NCBI GenBank assembly: GCA_026125215.1 | Contig: JAHCLN010000007.1 | Location: 1-47,473, forward strand | DNA length: 47,473 bases | Direction of reading: 5' to 3' | Source of the DNA: Opitutaceae bacterium | GTDB lineage: Bacteria > Verrucomicrobiota > Verrucomicrobiia > Opitutales > Opitutaceae | Shown here: positions 25,693 to 34,397 of the stretch, piece by piece | How the letters are laid out: every line of letters starts with the position of its first letter | Position numbering within the stretch: the first letter of the stretch is position 1 | Notes under the pieces: generated by a model | Databases searched by the model: none | What the model was told of the DNA's origin: nothing | Seen by the model: the letters and a program-made list of their open reading frames with translations, nothing else | Program-made: the position numbers and the translations under genes

Positions 25693-27899
25693 AAGCATCG
25701 CCCGCCCCCGTCACCCGCCGCGACTTCATCCGCGTTTCCTCGCTCGCCGGCGGCGGCTTCGTGCTCAGCCTCGCGCTGCCCCGCGCCGGCCTCGCCCAAG
25801 CCGCCGGCGCCCTCGACGACACCGCCCGGGTCTTCACCCCCAGCCCGTTCATCAAGATCACGCCCGAGGGCATCATCACCATCCTCGCGAAGAATCCCGA
25901 GACGGGCCAGGGCGTGAAAACCTCGCTGCCGATGATCGTGGCCGAGGAGCTCGACGCGGATTTCTCCACCATCGTCATCGAACAGGCCGGCCTGCGCGAC
26001 GACGTGGGCGCGCAGTTCGCGGGCGGCAGCCGCTCGACGCCCGACAACTACCTGCTGCTGCGGCGCGCCGGCGCGACCGCCCGCGCCATGCTCATCGCCG
26101 CCGCCGCGCAGACCTGGAACGTGCGGGCCGGCGAGCTCACCACGGAAAACGGCCGCGTGATCCACGCCGCCACCGGGCGCTCCCTTTCCTACGGCGAACT
26201 GGCCACCACCGCGGCCACGCTGCCCATTCCCGACGAGCGCGACGTGAAGCTGAAGAGCGAAAGCGAATTCCGCGTGCTCGGCTCGCGGGTCGGCGGCGTG
26301 GACAATCCCGCGATTGTCACCGGCCGCGCCGAGTTCGGCATGGATGTGCGCCTGCCCGGCATGCTCCACGCCGTTTACGCCAAAAGTCCCGTCTTCGGCG
26401 GCCGGCTGCTGCGCGCCAACCTCGACCATCTCCGCACCCTGCCCGGCGTCCGCGACGTGTTCCCGGTCGAGGGCGGCACCGAAATCACCGGCCTCCTGCC
26501 CGGCGTGGCCATCGTCGCCGATTCCACCTGGGCGGCCTTTGCGGCCCGGGCGCAGCTGGAAGCCGTCTGGGACGAGTCCGCCGCGGCCGGCCAGGACTCC
26601 CCGGCCTACGCCGCCCGCGCGGCGGCCCTCGCCCGCACCCGCGGCACGGAGCTGCGGCACGACGGCGACGTGGACGCCGCCTTCACCGCCTCCGCGAAAG
26701 TCATCGAGGCGGACTATTTTTATCCCTTCCTCAACCATGCGACGCTGGAGCCGCAGGGCTGCACGGCCTGGACCAGGGACGGCGGCATCGAGTTCTGGAC
26801 CACCTCGCAGACCCCCGGCCCGGGGCGCGACCTCGTGGCGGCCACCTTCAACCTGCCGAAGGAAAAACTGAAACTGAACCTCATCCGCGCCGGCGGCGGC
26901 TTCGGCCGGCGGCTGCGCAACGACTCCATGGTCGAGGCCGCGGCGATCGCGCTGCGCGTGAACGCCCCGGTGAAACTCACCTGGACGCGCGAGGACGACA
27001 TGCGCCACTGCTTCTTCCGCCCGGCCGGTTTCCACCACCTCAAGGGCGCCGTGGACGCCGCCGGACGCCTCAGCGCGTGGCACGACCATTTCGTCACCTT
27101 CGGTTACAACTCCACGGCCACGCCCGCGCCGTCCGCCGGCATGAGCCCCGACGAATTGCCGGCCCGCTTCATCCCCAACTACCGGCTGGAGCAATCGCTC
27201 ATCGCCACGATCGTGCCGACCGGCCCGCTGCGCGCACCCGGCAGCAACGGCCTCGCCTTCGTCATGCAGGGCTTCATCGACGAGCTCGCCCACGCCGCCG
27301 GACGCGACCCGGTCGAGTTTCGGCTCGAACTGCTCGGCGAAGACCGGCTCGTGCCGCCGACCGGCGGCCGCGGTGTGCCCTACCACACGGGCCGCATGAA
27401 AGGCGTCATCCGCAAGGCCGCCGCGGAATCGGGCTGGGGCTCCGCCCTGCCCCGCGGCGAAGGCCGCGGCATTGCGTTCCATTTCAGCCACCAGGGCTAC
27501 GTCGCGATGGTCGCCCACGTGGCGGTCAGCCCCGCCGGCGAACTGACGGTGAAACACGTGACCGCCGTGGCCGATGTCGGCCCGATCATCAACCTGAGCG
27601 GTGCGGAAAACCAGATGCAGGGTTCCGTCATCGACGGCCTCGGCATGGCCTGGCTGCAGGAAATCACCTTCGCGGCCGGCCGCACGGTGCAGAGCAATTT
27701 CCACGACTACCCGCTGCTGCGGCTGCCGGAGGCACCGGCCATCAGCGTGCATTTCATCCAGAGCGATAACCCGCCGACCGGCCTCGGCGAGCCCGGGTAT
27801 CCCGTGGTGCCGCCGGCCATCTGCAACGCCATCTTCGCCGCCTGCGGCAAACGCATCCGCTCCCTCCCGATCGCGAAGAACGACCTGCGGTGGGGCTGA
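25689..27899 (+). CDS. Molybdopterin-binding large subunit, IorB-like, with Tat signal
   Basis: A 736-residue subunit. The N-terminus [10 protein letters not shown] followed by a hydrophobic stretch to LAQA is a twin-arginine signal, so the folded enzyme with its cofactor is exported. The rest has two aldehyde-oxidase/xanthine-dehydrogenase-type domains: [53 protein letters not shown], and the catalytic glutamate in [10 protein letters not shown] near the C-terminus. The architecture is that of isoquinoline 1-oxidoreductase beta subunit. There is no FAD subunit; such two-subunit enzymes usually give electrons to cytochromes or quinones. Substrate unknown, likely an aldehyde or N-heterocycle. 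Neither a dedicated XdhC-type chaperone nor cytochrome gene is adjacent. Confidence 0.94.
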   Translation: MKASPAPVTRRDFIRVSSLAGGGFVLSLALPRAGLAQAAGALDDTARVFTPSPFIKITPEGIITILAKNPETGQGVKTSLPMIVAEELDADFSTIVIEQAGLRDDVGAQFAGGSRSTPDNYLLLRRAGATARAMLIAAAAQTWNVRAGELTTENGRVIHAATGRSLSYGELATTAATLPIPDERDVKLKSESEFRVLGSRVGGVDNPAIVTGRAEFGMDVRLPGMLHAVYAKSPVFGGRLLRANLDHLRTLPGVRDVFPVEGGTEITGLLPGVAIVADSTWAAFAARAQLEAVWDESAAAGQDSPAYAARAAALARTRGTELRHDGDVDAAFTASAKVIEADYFYPFLNHATLEPQGCTAWTRDGGIEFWTTSQTPGPGRDLVAATFNLPKEKLKLNLIRAGGGFGRRLRNDSMVEAAAIALRVNAPVKLTWTREDDMRHCFFRPAGFHHLKGAVDAAGRLSAWHDHFVTFGYNSTATPAPSAGMSPDELPARFIPNYRLEQSLIATIVPTGPLRAPGSNGLAFVMQGFIDELAHAAGRDPVEFRLELLGEDRLVPPTGGRGVPYHTGRMKGVIRKAAAESGWGSALPRGEGRGIAFHFSHQGYVAMVAHVAVSPAGELTVKHVTAVADVGPIINLSGAENQMQGSVIDGLGMAWLQEITFAAGRTVQSNFHDYPLLRLPEAPAISVHFIQSDNPPTGLGEPGYPVVPPAICNAIFAACGKRIRSLPIAKNDLRWG

Positions 27900-27967
27900 G
27901 GTGTGACTAGGGCGGGTCAGGCATAGCATGGAGCGGTGCAATAGTTGTAATGGCCGCCAGAGGCTGC

Positions 27968-27988
27968 GGTCCGCTCGGAGAGCGGACC
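27968..27988. repeat. REP-like hairpin 1
   Basis: An 8-base-pair perfect stem (ggtccgct/agcggacc) with loop cggag, in the convergent gap after the large hydroxylase subunit. It may act as a terminator and looks like part of a dispersed palindromic family. The rest of 27900-28191 contains no gene with coding character. Confidence 0.6.
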
Positions 27989-28071
27989 CTACCGGCGCTG
28001 CCGCGCCTCAGTGCGCCGGCCACAGCCTTATACCAGCGTCCCTTTGTATTTGGACGTTGGCATGACCAATT

Positions 28072-28150
28072 TGTAGGGCGGGGTCTCCGAACCCCGCCTC
28101 GACCGCGGCATCCTGATCGGCAAAGGCGGGCTCCGAGACCCCGCCCTACA
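28072..28150. repeat. REP-like paired inverted repeat
   Basis: Two arms in opposite orientation share TGTAGGGCGGGGTCTC exactly (28072-28087 and the complement of 28135-28150) and then a similar CG-rich end. Each arm can also fold alone, for example ggcggggt/accccgcc in the left arm. This is the layout of paired REP elements mobilised in trans. Its place between convergent genes is typical and gives a likely bidirectional terminator. Confidence 0.7.
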
Positions 28151-28191
28151 CTCCCAAAGGTCAGCGCCTGCTTGCTATTGCTTGGACGGCG

Positions 28192-30384
28192 CTAAAGCAG
28201 TTCTGCCTGTTTCCCGCCGCGGGGGATCGCGCCGATGAACCGGCCGTAGCGCTCGATCCAGTCGTCGAGCTTCTCGAGGTAATACTTCGGGTCGTAGGCG
28301 CGTTCACCGGGTCGAACAGGGTCACCGACCGCGCGCGCTGCCAGTCGCTCGTCTGGCCCTTTGCCTTCGGCAAAATGTAATAGCTCACGCGGTCGCCCAT
28401 CCGCGGCCGGGGGTTGAGCTGCAAGGCCACCTCGGCCGTGGCCCGGCGGGGCTTGCCGCCCTCGGCGATGAATTTTTCGTAGGCTTCCGGATTCTGACCC
28501 AGCGCCTCCGTCTTCGCCACCTCTCCGACCGGCAGCTCACGCGCCTCCAGCCGCCGCTTCGTCTCCTCCAGCAGGACCAGCGGCGACTCCGGCGATGCCC
28601 CCAGAATGAAGCGGATAAACTGGTCGCTGAGCTTTTTCAGGAACGGCTCGATGCCGCGCGACCGCAGGCGCCGCCCGCGCAGCGTGATCTTCTTCCTGTC
28701 GTAGAGCGCGTAGTTCTTCGCCCAGCACCACATGGCCTCGTAGCGCGTCGTATTCCAGTTCGATACCCGGCGGCAGGATCGGCGCGACCAACGCCAGCAG
28801 GCTCTCCGGCTCCGGGTAATACCGTTCCGAAGACAGGTAGATGCCGTCCGTGTCGGCCTCCAACAGCGTGCACCCATGGCCCGCGAAGGCGTCGATCAAC
28901 TCCTGGAGAATCTCCCGGCCCCGCTGCGTCACCTCCGCGGCCAGCGCGCCGTCGCCAAACCGCGCCCCGGAAAAACCGAGGTAGCCGTAAAAAGAATTGA
29001 TGAGGATCTTGAAGCTCGTCTGCCGGGCCTGCGCCTCCGCCCGCTCCGCCTCGGTCGCCCCGCTCTTCGCGAGCTGCTTGAATTTCAGGCGGTATTCCCG
29101 GAGCGATTTGAGCAGCGGGATGAAGACGCCGAGCGCATCGTTGCCCGGGTTGCGGCCGATATGCAGGAGCAGGCTCGGATAAAGCGAGGCCACGTCGAAG
29201 TGCAGCACGTGCCGGAAGACGCCTTCCTCGAAGCTCCGGGTGTAGCCGCCCTCGAAAGCCCCGACCTCCGTCGGCGCGGGACAGGCGTGGCGGGCGTGGT
29301 AATAATGTTCGAGAAACAGCAGGTCGATCTTGCCCGTGGTGCCGCGCAGGGTCGCCTCCTGCAGCAGGATGGGGAAAGTCCGGGTCTGCTCAAAATAGGT
29401 CGGCAGCAGGAGGTCGGCGATGCCCTGCGTCTCCCGCAGGTCATCCTCGAGATAGGCGAGGAATTTTTCCCGCTCGTTTTGGTAGGCGTCAAAAATCCGG
29501 TTGCCCGCGAGGTAGGTGCGCTCGGCACTGTCCTCGTCGGTGATCCCGAAATAAACCGCCACGTCCTTCAGCCCAAACGAGGTCAGCTCACGGGTCGTCA
29601 CATCGTAGAGCTGCACCAGCAGGTAGGTGTCCACCACCGCCCGGCCGGGCAGATCGCAGCGCGGAAAATCGATCCACCGCTCGGCCACCTTGAGCCGGCT
29701 GTTGCGGAAGGTGGCGCGCTGACCGAACCGGCCCCAGGCGCACGGCACCTTGTGCCGCCGGCACCGCTGCCGCAGGTAGTCGAGGTCAAACTTGAAGAGG
29801 TTGTGGCCCTCGATCACATCGGGATCCAGTTCCGCGAGCACCGCGTTGAACTCCTCCAGCAAACTCTTCTCGGCGGCGTCGGTGAGTTCGGCCAAGACCA
29901 GCAGCCGGTTCCGGCCGCCGCAGCGCAGGCCGATCGCGAGGACGCGGTCCCCGGGCTTGCCGGCATCGCTGAATCCGCCGTCGGTCGAGCCCGTCTCGAT
30001 GTCGAGCTGACAGCGGCGCAACCCGCCAAAGCCCAGCCCCGCGTAGAGCCGGGCGCGCTGCTGGAGCAGCCATTGGCTTTCGAGCGGCCGCAGCACATCG
30101 AGTTCCGCGCGGCCGAGGAGTTTTTGCAGACCCTCGAAGGCCGCGGGCGTGTCGGCGTGCGCCAGGCGGTTGAAAACTCCCGGCCCCGTGAGTTCCTCAA
30201 GCTGCACGCCGGTGACGCCGATGTCAGCCGCCGCCGCGCGATGCACCCACGCGAAAGGCCGGAAGTCCGCGGTTTGTTCAAACCGGGTGCCGTCGGACCG
30301 CCGCCACGCCTGATGCGCCCGGCCGTCGTCGGCGATCCACAGTCCGCAGAGGGAAAGGCCGGCGGAATCGGCGGGGCCGCTCAT
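28192..30384 (-). pseudogene. polB: Family B DNA polymerase with two compensating frameshifts
   Basis: About 730 residues when repaired. The exonuclease domain has QLDIETGS, VIEGHNLFKFDLDYL and YLEDD; the polymerase domain has HFDVASLYPSLLL (motif A), SFKILINSFYGYLG (motif B) and ADTDGIYLS (motif C). All catalytic aspartates are present. After LEYDA, at 28741-28750, the frame moves by one base. The conserved YEAMWCWAKNYALYDRKKIT, then SRGIEPFLKKLSDQF and VSYYILPKAKGQ are in the second frame. At about 28297-28303 it returns to the first frame for KYYLEKLDDWIERYG, ending at TAG 28194-28192. Both shifts are in GCGC-rich sites. The gene may be inactive, or the sequence may have errors. Such enzymes serve repair or damage bypass. 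Confidence 0.88.
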
Positions 30385-30403
30385 GGGCGGACGGGCTCCG
30401 GCC

Positions 30404-30754
30404 TCAGAAGCCGGGCCGGAAAAACACCATGACCAGCGCCAGGGTGATCAGGCCCATGGCGATGTAGCTCAGCAGGCCGCGGAGGTGGGCGCGGCGGTAA
30501 ACCACGCCGGCCAGCGAGGCGAGGCCCAGCCAGCAGACCGTCTTCACCACGATCCAGCCGGTGGCAAAGGGGATCTTCAGCAGGGTGAGCATGCCGAAAC
30601 CGCTGATGAACATCAGGAGCGCCGCCACGCCGGTGATGATGAGCGTCTGCCGGCGGTTCTCGGGGGCCGGGTTGGCAAAGGCCATGAAGGTGTGGGCCGT
30701 CAGCACGATCAGCGAGAGGATGTGCAGCAACTGGTAGAAGGGCAGTCGTTCCAT
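30404..30754 (-). CDS. Small integral membrane protein
   Basis: A 116-residue protein with four predicted membrane helices: FYQLLHILSLIVLTAHTFMAF, TLIITGVAALLMFISGFGML, WIVVKTVCWLGLASLAGVV and LLSYIAMGLITLALVMVFF (the first and others approximate). The ATG at 30754 starts just before the first helix. Family not recognised with certainty; histidines in helix 1 (H, TAH) recall small heme or metal-binding membrane proteins but this is only a suggestion. The polymerase gene follows 19 bases downstream on the same strand. Confidence 0.75.
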   Translation of the reverse strand: MERLPFYQLLHILSLIVLTAHTFMAFANPAPENRRQTLIITGVAALLMFISGFGMLTLLKIPFATGWIVVKTVCWLGLASLAGVVYRRAHLRGLLSYIAMGLITLALVMVFFRPGF

Positions 30755-31002
30755 GTGGTTGGTTGGTTGAAAAAAGAGTAACACCCCGCCTGTGCCGTAT
30801 GCCCAAAGGCTCTGGTCCTTTTTATGTATAGGTGGGCACCTCCTCCACAGCGTTTGCTTTCCGGTTTACGGCCGAGCAGCTTCCGCGGCGGTTTCAGTTC
30901 CCGTAATGATTCAAAGGCAAAGAGCTGTTTAATGAAAGCACCTCGAACACTGCAGGGTGTTGTCCGGAAGGTAGGTCCGCGCCCGCCCGCGTCAAACGCG
31001 AA

Positions 31003-31464
31003 TCACGATTCGATGATCGATGATTCCAGATGCTGGATGATCAGCTCCTGCAGGGTCGCCAGAAACAGGTAGCACATGAAGGCCTTGCGGACCGGCTCCG
31101 GCAGCTTCGCCAGCTCGGTTTCGCCCGTCTCGAGCACTTCCTCGGTGAGACCGCCAAGGTGGCGGGCGCGCAACCGCAGCCGCACCGCGGCGCAGGCGCG
31201 CACGACGGTCTCGGCGTTGTCGGCGTCAAAGGCCACGACGCCCTCGGCAAAGAACTGCGCGTCAAACAGCGCCAGCAGCGCGCGGACGTCCTCGTTCTGC
31301 GCTTCGAGCAATTCGCCCTCCCAGACGGTGCGAAACTCGGCCTCAAGGTCGCGCAGGGCCGGCGGGGCGGCCAGGGCGGTTTCCAAACCCACCGCCGCCT
31401 CCTTGATCACATCCAGCAGCGGCGCGACCACCGGCAGGCTCAGCTTGACCTCAATGCGTTTCAT
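31003..31464 (-). CDS. DUF2017-like protein encoded next to ClpS
   Basis: A 153-residue soluble helical protein. The C-terminal part (AFMCYLFLATLQELIIQHLE) and overall size fit DUF2017, a family that in Actinobacteria is encoded directly after clpS. The same order is seen here: the start overlaps the end of clpS by 14 bases, so the two are translationally coupled. This position supports the family call more than the sequence alone does. Function is unknown; a role with the Clp protease adaptor system is plausible. A 248-base gap (30755-31002) follows, in which I see no gene or clear element. Confidence 0.62.
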   Translation of the reverse strand: MKRIEVKLSLPVVAPLLDVIKEAAVGLETALAAPPALRDLEAEFRTVWEGELLEAQNEDVRALLALFDAQFFAEGVVAFDADNAETVVRACAAVRLRLRARHLGGLTEEVLETGETELAKLPEPVRKAFMCYLFLATLQELIIQHLESSIIES

Positions 31465-31900
31465 CTGGCTCCAGGATGGCCGTGAGGTGCCACTGCTGCA
31501 AGGTGAAGGCGTAGGCCTCGGCTTTTTCGCGCAGGCCGGTCCAGACCACCGAACGGCCCTGCTCGTGCACCTCCAGCATGTGCCGGCGCGCCTTGGTCTC
31601 GTCGAAGCCGAGGACTTTTTTGAACACCATGACCACGTAGGACATGAGGTTCACCGGATCGTTCAGCACGACGACTTTCCAAAGCCCTTCGAGTTTGAGC
31701 TCGGTCAGCGTGTCCGTCTGCGGTGATTCCTGCGTCTTGCTTTCGACCAATGTCGATAGCAACAAGCCATAATCCCCATTGGTGAACCGGCGACGTGGTG
31801 GGCGCGCAGGTCCCTCTGCGCGCCTGACGGGCACAGGGACGTGCCCGTCCGCCTCTGGCGGCGCAAAGTGCAGTCGCATCAGGCTACGTGAAACCATCAT
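31451..31900 (-). CDS. clpS: ClpS adaptor with N-terminal extension
   Basis: The last about 95 residues are a ClpS core: WKVVVLNDPVNLMSYVVMVF, then GFDETKARRHMLEVHEQGRS and GLREKAEAYAFTLQQ. ClpS delivers N-degron substrates to ClpA/ClpC. The NDPVNLMSYV form is like actinobacterial ClpS. If translation starts at the ATG 31900 (which overlaps the proS stop, ATGA), the protein has 149 residues with an arginine- and proline-rich extension of about 50. Two REP-like hairpins lie inside the extension. A TTG about 99 codons from the end would give a normal-sized ClpS. The ATG is preferred for its coupling, but the start is open. Confidence 0.85.
   Translation of the reverse strand: MMVSRSLMRLHFAPPEADGHVPVPVRRAEGPARPPRRRFTNGDYGLLLSTLVESKTQESPQTDTLTELKLEGLWKVVVLNDPVNLMSYVVMVFKKVLGFDETKARRHMLEVHEQGRSVVWTGLREKAEAYAFTLQQWHLTAILEPDETH
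31801..31849. repeat. Tandem REP-like hairpins inside the 5' part of clpS
   Basis: Two perfect 9-base-pair stems lie in tandem: ggcgcgcag/ctgcgcgcc (31801-31809 with 31816-31824, six-base loop) and gacgggcac/gtgcccgtc (31826-31834 with 31841-31849, six-base loop). The loops gtccct and agggac are mutually complementary. They keep the clpS frame open. They look like an inserted mobile palindrome rather than coding sequence. Confidence 0.7.
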
Positions 31901-33660
31901 TGACCCGACACGGCCTTCTTGATTTCCGCCGCGATCAAGGCCTCGGCTTCCGCCAGAGGAATCTTTCGCGCTTCCTTTTCGGTGCGCCACTTCAGCTCGA
32001 CGATGCCTTCCTTCAGGCCCTTGCCGCCGATGGTCAGGCGCAGCGGCAGGCCGATCAGGTCGGCATCCTTGAATTTCACGCCCGGCCGTTCGGCCCGGTC
32101 GTCCACCAGCACCTCGGCGCCGGCCTGTTCGGCCGCGTGCCCGAGCTTCGTGACGAGTTCCATGGCCTCCGGCAACTGCGGGTCGAGCACGCAGATGAGC
32201 ACCTGGAAGGGCGCGGCATGCCACGGCCAGATGATGCCGTCGGCATCATGGCTCTGCTCGATGATCGCCTGCAGCGTGCGGCTGATGCCGATACCGTAGC
32301 AGCCCATGACCATCGGGTGCGACTGCTTCTGGTCGTCGGTGTAAACGGCGCCGTATTTGTCGGAATACTTGGTGCCGAGCTTGAAGATGTGCCCGACCTC
32401 GATGCCGCGGCGCGACTGCAACGGCCGGCCCGACTTGGGACAGGGCTCGCCCGGCCGCACGCGGCGGAAATCGCCGAATCTGGTGATGGCGAGGTCGCGC
32501 GTCACGTTGACGTTGCGCAGATGGAAACCGTCCTTGTTCGCACCGGTGACGCCGTTGCCGACGAGCCGGATGGCGTGATCGGCGAAGACCCCGGCCAGCG
32601 CGTCCGGATTACGGATCGTGCCCCGGACCGCACCGAGACTGCCCGGCTTGGCGCCGAGCACGGGCTCGATTTCCTCCGCCGTGGCCGGGCGGACCACGGT
32701 GAAGCTGAGGGCGCCGGTTTGGCCTTCCAGCTCATCGTTGCCGCGCAGGACAACCAAAAACGGTTTGCCGTCACCCACGTAAACGAGGGTCTTGAACTGC
32801 CGGTCGGCCGGCACCGCGTAAGGCGCCGCTTCCAACGCCGCGATCGTCACCACGCCCGGCGTGGCGAACTCCTCGATCGCGCCGGCCGGCGCCGCGTCCG
32901 CGAGATCGGCGGGCACGAGCGCGCTCGTCGCCTTTTCCCGGTTGGCCGCATAGCCGCTTTCCTCGCAGTAGATGATGTCGTCGTCGCCCACCTCGGCCGG
33001 CACCATGAACTCGTGGGAAAAGCTGCCGCCCATCACGCCGGTGTCGGCCTCGACGGCGATGGCGGTGATGCCCAGCCGGCGGAAAAAGCTCTCATAGGCC
33101 GCCTTCATGGCGAAGTAGCTCTTCACCGCGTTGTCGTCGTTGGTGTCGAACGAATAGGCGTCCATCATCACGAATTCGCGGGCGCGCATCAGGCCGTAGC
33201 GCGGGCGGATCTCGTTCCGGAATTTCGTGGCAATCTGGTAAAAGTTCTTCGGCAGGTCGCGGTAGCTGGTGATCTCGGCCTTCACCAACGGCGTGATGAC
33301 TTCCTCGTGCGTCGGTCCGAGCACGAACTCCGGGTCCTTGCCGGCCCGCTTGCCGTCGCCCGCGCTGTCGGCGCGGAACATGATCTCGCGCGCCGCCGCC
33401 CAGCGCGGCCCCTGCTCCCAGAGTTCGGCCGGGTGCACATGCGGCATCCACAGCTCGATGCCCCCGGCGCGGTCCATCTCCTCGCGGCAGATGCGGGTGA
33501 TCTTCTGCATCACGCGCTGGCCGAGCGGCAGGTAGGTGTAGAGCCCGCCGCCGAGCTTGCGCACCAGACCGGCGCGCACGAGCAGCTTGTGGGAGGCGAT
33601 TTCGGCGTCCGCCGGGCTTTCCTTGAGGGTGGGAATGAAAAACTGGGTCCAGAGCTTCAT
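31897..33660 (-). CDS. proS: Prolyl-tRNA synthetase
   Basis: A 587-residue class II synthetase of the bacterial type. The catalytic core begins with the usual N-terminus (TQFFIPTLKESPADAEIASHK, LLVRAGLVRKLGGGLYTYLP). Motif 2 and 3 regions are FVLGPTHEEVIT, KFRNEIRPRYGLMRAREFVM and GCYGIGISRTLQAIIEQ. The inserted editing domain is between them (from about residue 225 to 400). The C-terminal anticodon-binding domain ends in KKAVSGQ. It charges tRNA-Pro. I use ATG 33660, where family similarity starts. The clpS reading frame overlaps its stop, so proS, clpS and the DUF2017-like gene form an operon. Confidence 0.97.
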   Translation of the reverse strand: MKLWTQFFIPTLKESPADAEIASHKLLVRAGLVRKLGGGLYTYLPLGQRVMQKITRICREEMDRAGGIELWMPHVHPAELWEQGPRWAAAREIMFRADSAGDGKRAGKDPEFVLGPTHEEVITPLVKAEITSYRDLPKNFYQIATKFRNEIRPRYGLMRAREFVMMDAYSFDTNDDNAVKSYFAMKAAYESFFRRLGITAIAVEADTGVMGGSFSHEFMVPAEVGDDDIIYCEESGYAANREKATSALVPADLADAAPAGAIEEFATPGVVTIAALEAAPYAVPADRQFKTLVYVGDGKPFLVVLRGNDELEGQTGALSFTVVRPATAEEIEPVLGAKPGSLGAVRGTIRNPDALAGVFADHAIRLVGNGVTGANKDGFHLRNVNVTRDLAITRFGDFRRVRPGEPCPKSGRPLQSRRGIEVGHIFKLGTKYSDKYGAVYTDDQKQSHPMVMGCYGIGISRTLQAIIEQSHDADGIIWPWHAAPFQVLICVLDPQLPEAMELVTKLGHAAEQAGAEVLVDDRAERPGVKFKDADLIGLPLRLTIGGKGLKEGIVELKWRTEKEARKIPLAEAEALIAAEIKKAVSGQ

Positions 33661-33693
33661 GCAGTCCGCCACCGAAGCAGCGGCGGTGCACCG

Positions 33694-33711
33694 GCGCAAA
33701 TTTATTTGCGC
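33694..33711. promoter_or_regulatory. AT-rich dyad in the divergent proS/unknown gap
   Basis: gcgcaaat and atttgcgc form a perfect 8-base dyad with two bases between, in an 82-base gap between divergent genes. Such a site could bind a regulator of either side. It is a single short dyad, so chance is possible. Confidence 0.3.
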
Positions 33712-33742
33712 GCGGGGCCCGGTCCGGCGTTGATGGCCGGTC

Positions 33743-34357
33743 ATGTCCGCCCCGCGTCCCGCGCCCAAGCCCTGGCCCATGAAGTGGATTGTCCTCGTGA
33801 TCGTCCTCTCCCTCGGCGCCTACACCTGGCTCACCCTGCACTACCGCAAGGTGAACCCGGCCTTTGCGCCCTACGGCGACATGAAGGACCGCGCCAACAC
33901 GCACCGGCTGCTGGCGGCCGGTTTCCAGCGGATCAGCCTGCGGGTCGAACGCCCCGCCGATCCCCGGCCCGCCGCCGGCGACGCCGTCATCACCGCGGCC
34001 GCGCCCGGCCTGCCGGAGGATTTGCGCGCCACCCTGCTCGACCTGCCCGTGCTGCCGGCGGACTACGAGCGCGTCGCGGCAGCGGATGCCATCAACGCCT
34101 TTTTCCCCTACCTCATCGAGTTCTCCGAGCTTTCAACCGACCACCGTTACCAACCGGGTCCGGCGATGATTTACCTGCGCGAAGGCGAACTCATCATCGT
34201 CCCGGAACTTGAAAAACTGAGCGGCGACCTCCAAGCTCGTGGCCGCGACAACCGCGTCCGGCTCACCATCCCCGCCGGCGCCCTGAAACCCGGCCAATAC
34301 GCCGTCCGGTTGGTCGGTGCCCGCAGCTCTCAGGCATGGACCCTGCAAGTGCATTGA
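33743..34357 (+). CDS. Membrane-anchored hypothetical protein
   Basis: A 204-residue protein with one N-terminal membrane segment (WIVLVIVLSLGAYTWLTL, residues 15-32) that would leave the remaining 170 residues outside the cytoplasmic membrane. The exported part has mixed alpha/beta character (AMIYLREGELIIVPELEKLSG). I recognise no family or catalytic motif. It lies 40 bases before argA on the same strand and is divergent from proS. The ATG at 33743 is used; an ATG at 33779 would shorten the cytoplasmic leader by 12 residues without changing the anchor. Confidence 0.75.
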   Translation: MSAPRPAPKPWPMKWIVLVIVLSLGAYTWLTLHYRKVNPAFAPYGDMKDRANTHRLLAAGFQRISLRVERPADPRPAAGDAVITAAAPGLPEDLRATLLDLPVLPADYERVAAADAINAFFPYLIEFSELSTDHRYQPGPAMIYLREGELIIVPELEKLSGDLQARGRDNRVRLTIPAGALKPGQYAVRLVGARSSQAWTLQVH

Positions 34358-34397
34358 CGCGCCGCCCCGCATCCCCGAGAACTGCGCGCACCCTGAC

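Noticed and set aside
25626..27941. A 771-residue minus-strand frame
   Set aside because: It is antisense to the molybdenum hydroxylase large subunit, whose catalytic motifs are all present.
27950..28195. 81-residue plus-strand frame in the gap after the hydroxylase
   Set aside because: It translates REP-like palindromes and shows no protein features.
30785..31002. Possible small RNA or gene in a less GC-rich gap
   Set aside because: No family, promoter-terminator pair or coding character could be supported; the short frame at 30824-31072 overlaps the DUF2017-like gene and looks random.
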